From the NCBI RefSeq assembly GCF_020921035.1, contig NC_063155.1, forward strand, positions 29,629,294 to 29,693,293: DNA of 64,000 bases, read 5' to 3'. Position 1 is the first letter of the stretch. Every line of letters starts with the position of its first letter. The DNA comes from Rhodamnia argentea. Its lineage: Eukaryota; Streptophyta; Magnoliopsida; Myrtales; Myrtaceae. A model generated the notes under the pieces. The model ran no database searches. It was given only the letters and a program-made list of their open reading frames with translations, and had not been told where the DNA came from. Positions 62,493 through 64,000 of this stretch are shown in pieces. Made by a program: the position numbers and the translations under genes.

Positions 62493-62872
62493 ATATTTTT
62501 GACACAGTCACTCACAAGTTCCTCACAACACTCCCACACTCACCTCATTTTTCTCACCAATGGAGACTCACCCTCCTTCGTGCTTTCTTTTCTATCTATT
62601 CTCTACAACTCTAGACAAAATAAGAAGGTGGGCAGCCCATATATAGAGATTCCCACCGACAAGGTACAAAAGAAATATCTACGAGGTTCAACGCGGACTC
62701 ATCTACAATTAGAAACTTTAACTACTTCCCAAGTGATTTTCTTCAACACAACTCAACTAACACTAATAGACTTCAACACCACAAGCAACAACTACTTATT
62801 GTAGATATTTAATGTGTGTGTATATATATATCAGCATGGATATGTACCCCTTTTGGGTATTCTAAGATGCGA
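62493..62872. other. Intergenic, nothing recognised
   Basis: A 101-codon frame (62499-62804) is low in complexity and resembles no protein I know. It could be part of an LTR or leader. Confidence 0.35.
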
Positions 62873-63145
62873 GAAAATTATCCAAAAAATCATAAGCTTA
62901 TTATATTTTTATCAATTCAGTTCTAAACATTTGAAGTTTATCAATGCAGTTCTAAATCTTTTCACTTTTTTCTAATTGAGTTATGCTTGGCCGAAAATCG
63001 CTGGCATGAATAATTTTTAATAATATTTGAGTATCTTTTTAATTTTGTTTGTTCTCTCTCTCTCTCTCTCTCTCTCTTCTTTTCCAGTTTCTCTTTTATC
63101 AGCAGCCGGCGAGGACCTCAGCCCTCGCTGGCCGCTGAGAGAAGG
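62873..63145 (+). mobile_element. Single arm and core of a foldback element
   Basis: The arm 'cgagaaaattatccaaaaaa' with units 'aattcagttctaaacatttg' leads to a TC run (about 63054-63078) and a core 'gccggcgaggacctcagccc' (63106-63125). The opposite arm is missing. Confidence 0.5.
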
Positions 63146-64000
63146 CAACAAAAAACAAAGGAAAAAAAGAGAAAAAATAATAGAAAATTTTGAAAAAAAT
63201 ATTAAATGTGAGAGTTAGGAAAATGAATTTCCTGATCCGAAAAACAAAAATTTTTTTTATTGAAAAACGATTTCCCCAGAGCATCTTCTTTTGTCATGAA
63301 ATTTACCCTGCAACAAACGCGCCCTTCGCGTCAATGTAAAAGTCAAGGTAGGCTATTAAGTCGGAGATGTTCAGACGATATTAAAGAGTCAAACGATGGC
63401 GCCGCATATGTCGGCCGAGGTGATGGTGCAAGCGAAAGGGTTTTCCTTTTCACCGCGGAAAAAGGATGTTCGCCGACTTCGAGGTGTCGTGGCCGAGCTT
63501 TCGGACCTAATTTTTTTTGGGTAGCTCCAAGGGGTTGGAACTTCCAGTGGGCCGATAGGAAGTCAACTTGCGTTAGAATTTGGCGAATTTTTGGTGCGGC
63601 GGCTCAGCGTGCTTTTTATCCCACGTTCTTAAACAGCTCAAGTCGGAAGCTTTTTCACTGGCCCAAAAACAAAATAAAAAAAGAGGAGTCAAAAGGTTCG
63701 TGCACCGTTTGGTCTTTGTGGATATCGGTATGTCGGTACAAATTTCTTGATCAGAGGCCCCCCCATTCGGTTGATTTTAAATGACAGAATGTTCAAAGCG
63801 GAGGATGCTCAATCATAGATCACATGCAACTTCCCTAGTTGCATCTGCATGACAGATTCACAAAGACAAAAGTGACCTGACAAACAGCAAAAACACTTTT
63901 AAACAAGTGGTAAGGTTCGAAGTAGAGTCTGCCGCATAGTAGTACCAACCAATTCTAAGAACCAATTTTTAGTGTGCCCGAGATTATTATTATTATTATT
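63146..64000. other. Window end, nothing recognised
   Basis: The frame at 63260-63784 (174 codons, +) does not start with ATG and its translation has no family resemblance. A short ATT repeat closes the window. Confidence 0.4.

Noticed and set aside
63260..63784. 174-codon frame near the window end
   Set aside because: No ATG start, mixed composition and no known motif; the moderate length can arise by chance.

Overview
This is a plant nuclear genome window: five of the six intact protein genes carry GT-AG introns (one intron is GC-AG), and the space between genes is AT-rich and full of small transposons. The gene set (chloroplast chaperonin, PPR protein, miR172, plant-type ABCG transporter, DUF547 protein) indicates a eudicot. 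The style of the repeats makes me suspect a woody rosid such as Myrtaceae, but the sequence alone does not prove that.

Layout. 1-9.5 kb holds no recognisable gene; it contains a tRNA-derived SINE, several foldback elements and LTR-like debris. About 9.6-13.4 kb is the best candidate for a miR172 primary transcript, with the hairpin at 10516-10646. An intronless PPR gene (15640-16914, +) converges on a seven-exon LPA1-type P-loop kinase gene (21917-17947, -). 22.5-34.4 kb is gene-poor: it has nested transposons at 27.8-29.5 kb and an indel-free array of six 344-bp repeats at 32.3-34.4 kb. Next are ribosomal protein eL43/RPL37a (34964-36248, +), chloroplast chaperonin-60 alpha (40798-37776, -), and divergent from it a class I TCP-like gene with one in-frame stop (41386-41901, +). 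A 14-exon ABCG28/ABCG24-type transporter (44090-51165, +) is followed by a nine-exon MIP1-zipper/DUF547 gene (52519-56429, +), which converges on a two-exon pseudokinase (59183-57694, -). The last 5 kb is mainly foldback elements.

Gene relations. From memory of Arabidopsis, CPN60A, a PPR gene and MIR172a lie close together near At2g28000-At2g28056, and LPA1-like, ABCG28 and DUF547 genes lie close together near At5g60720-At5g60760. Here the two sets are interleaved, so the window probably keeps an older linkage that Arabidopsis has split. The housekeeping and organelle genes (PPR, RPL37a, CPN60A) have GGCCCA/TGGGCC site II motifs upstream, and the last two also have a telo-box, as expected for growth-regulated promoters.

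Most notable: the TCP-like gene with a single stop, the pseudokinase lacking the lysine, HRD and DFG residues, the homogeneous 344-bp array, the nested transposons, and an unexplained 90-codon membrane-type reading frame inside a DUF547 intron. I found no sign of a wholly new multi-gene system. Exon boundaries were worked out by hand from splice sites, reading phase and family knowledge; no database search was possible.
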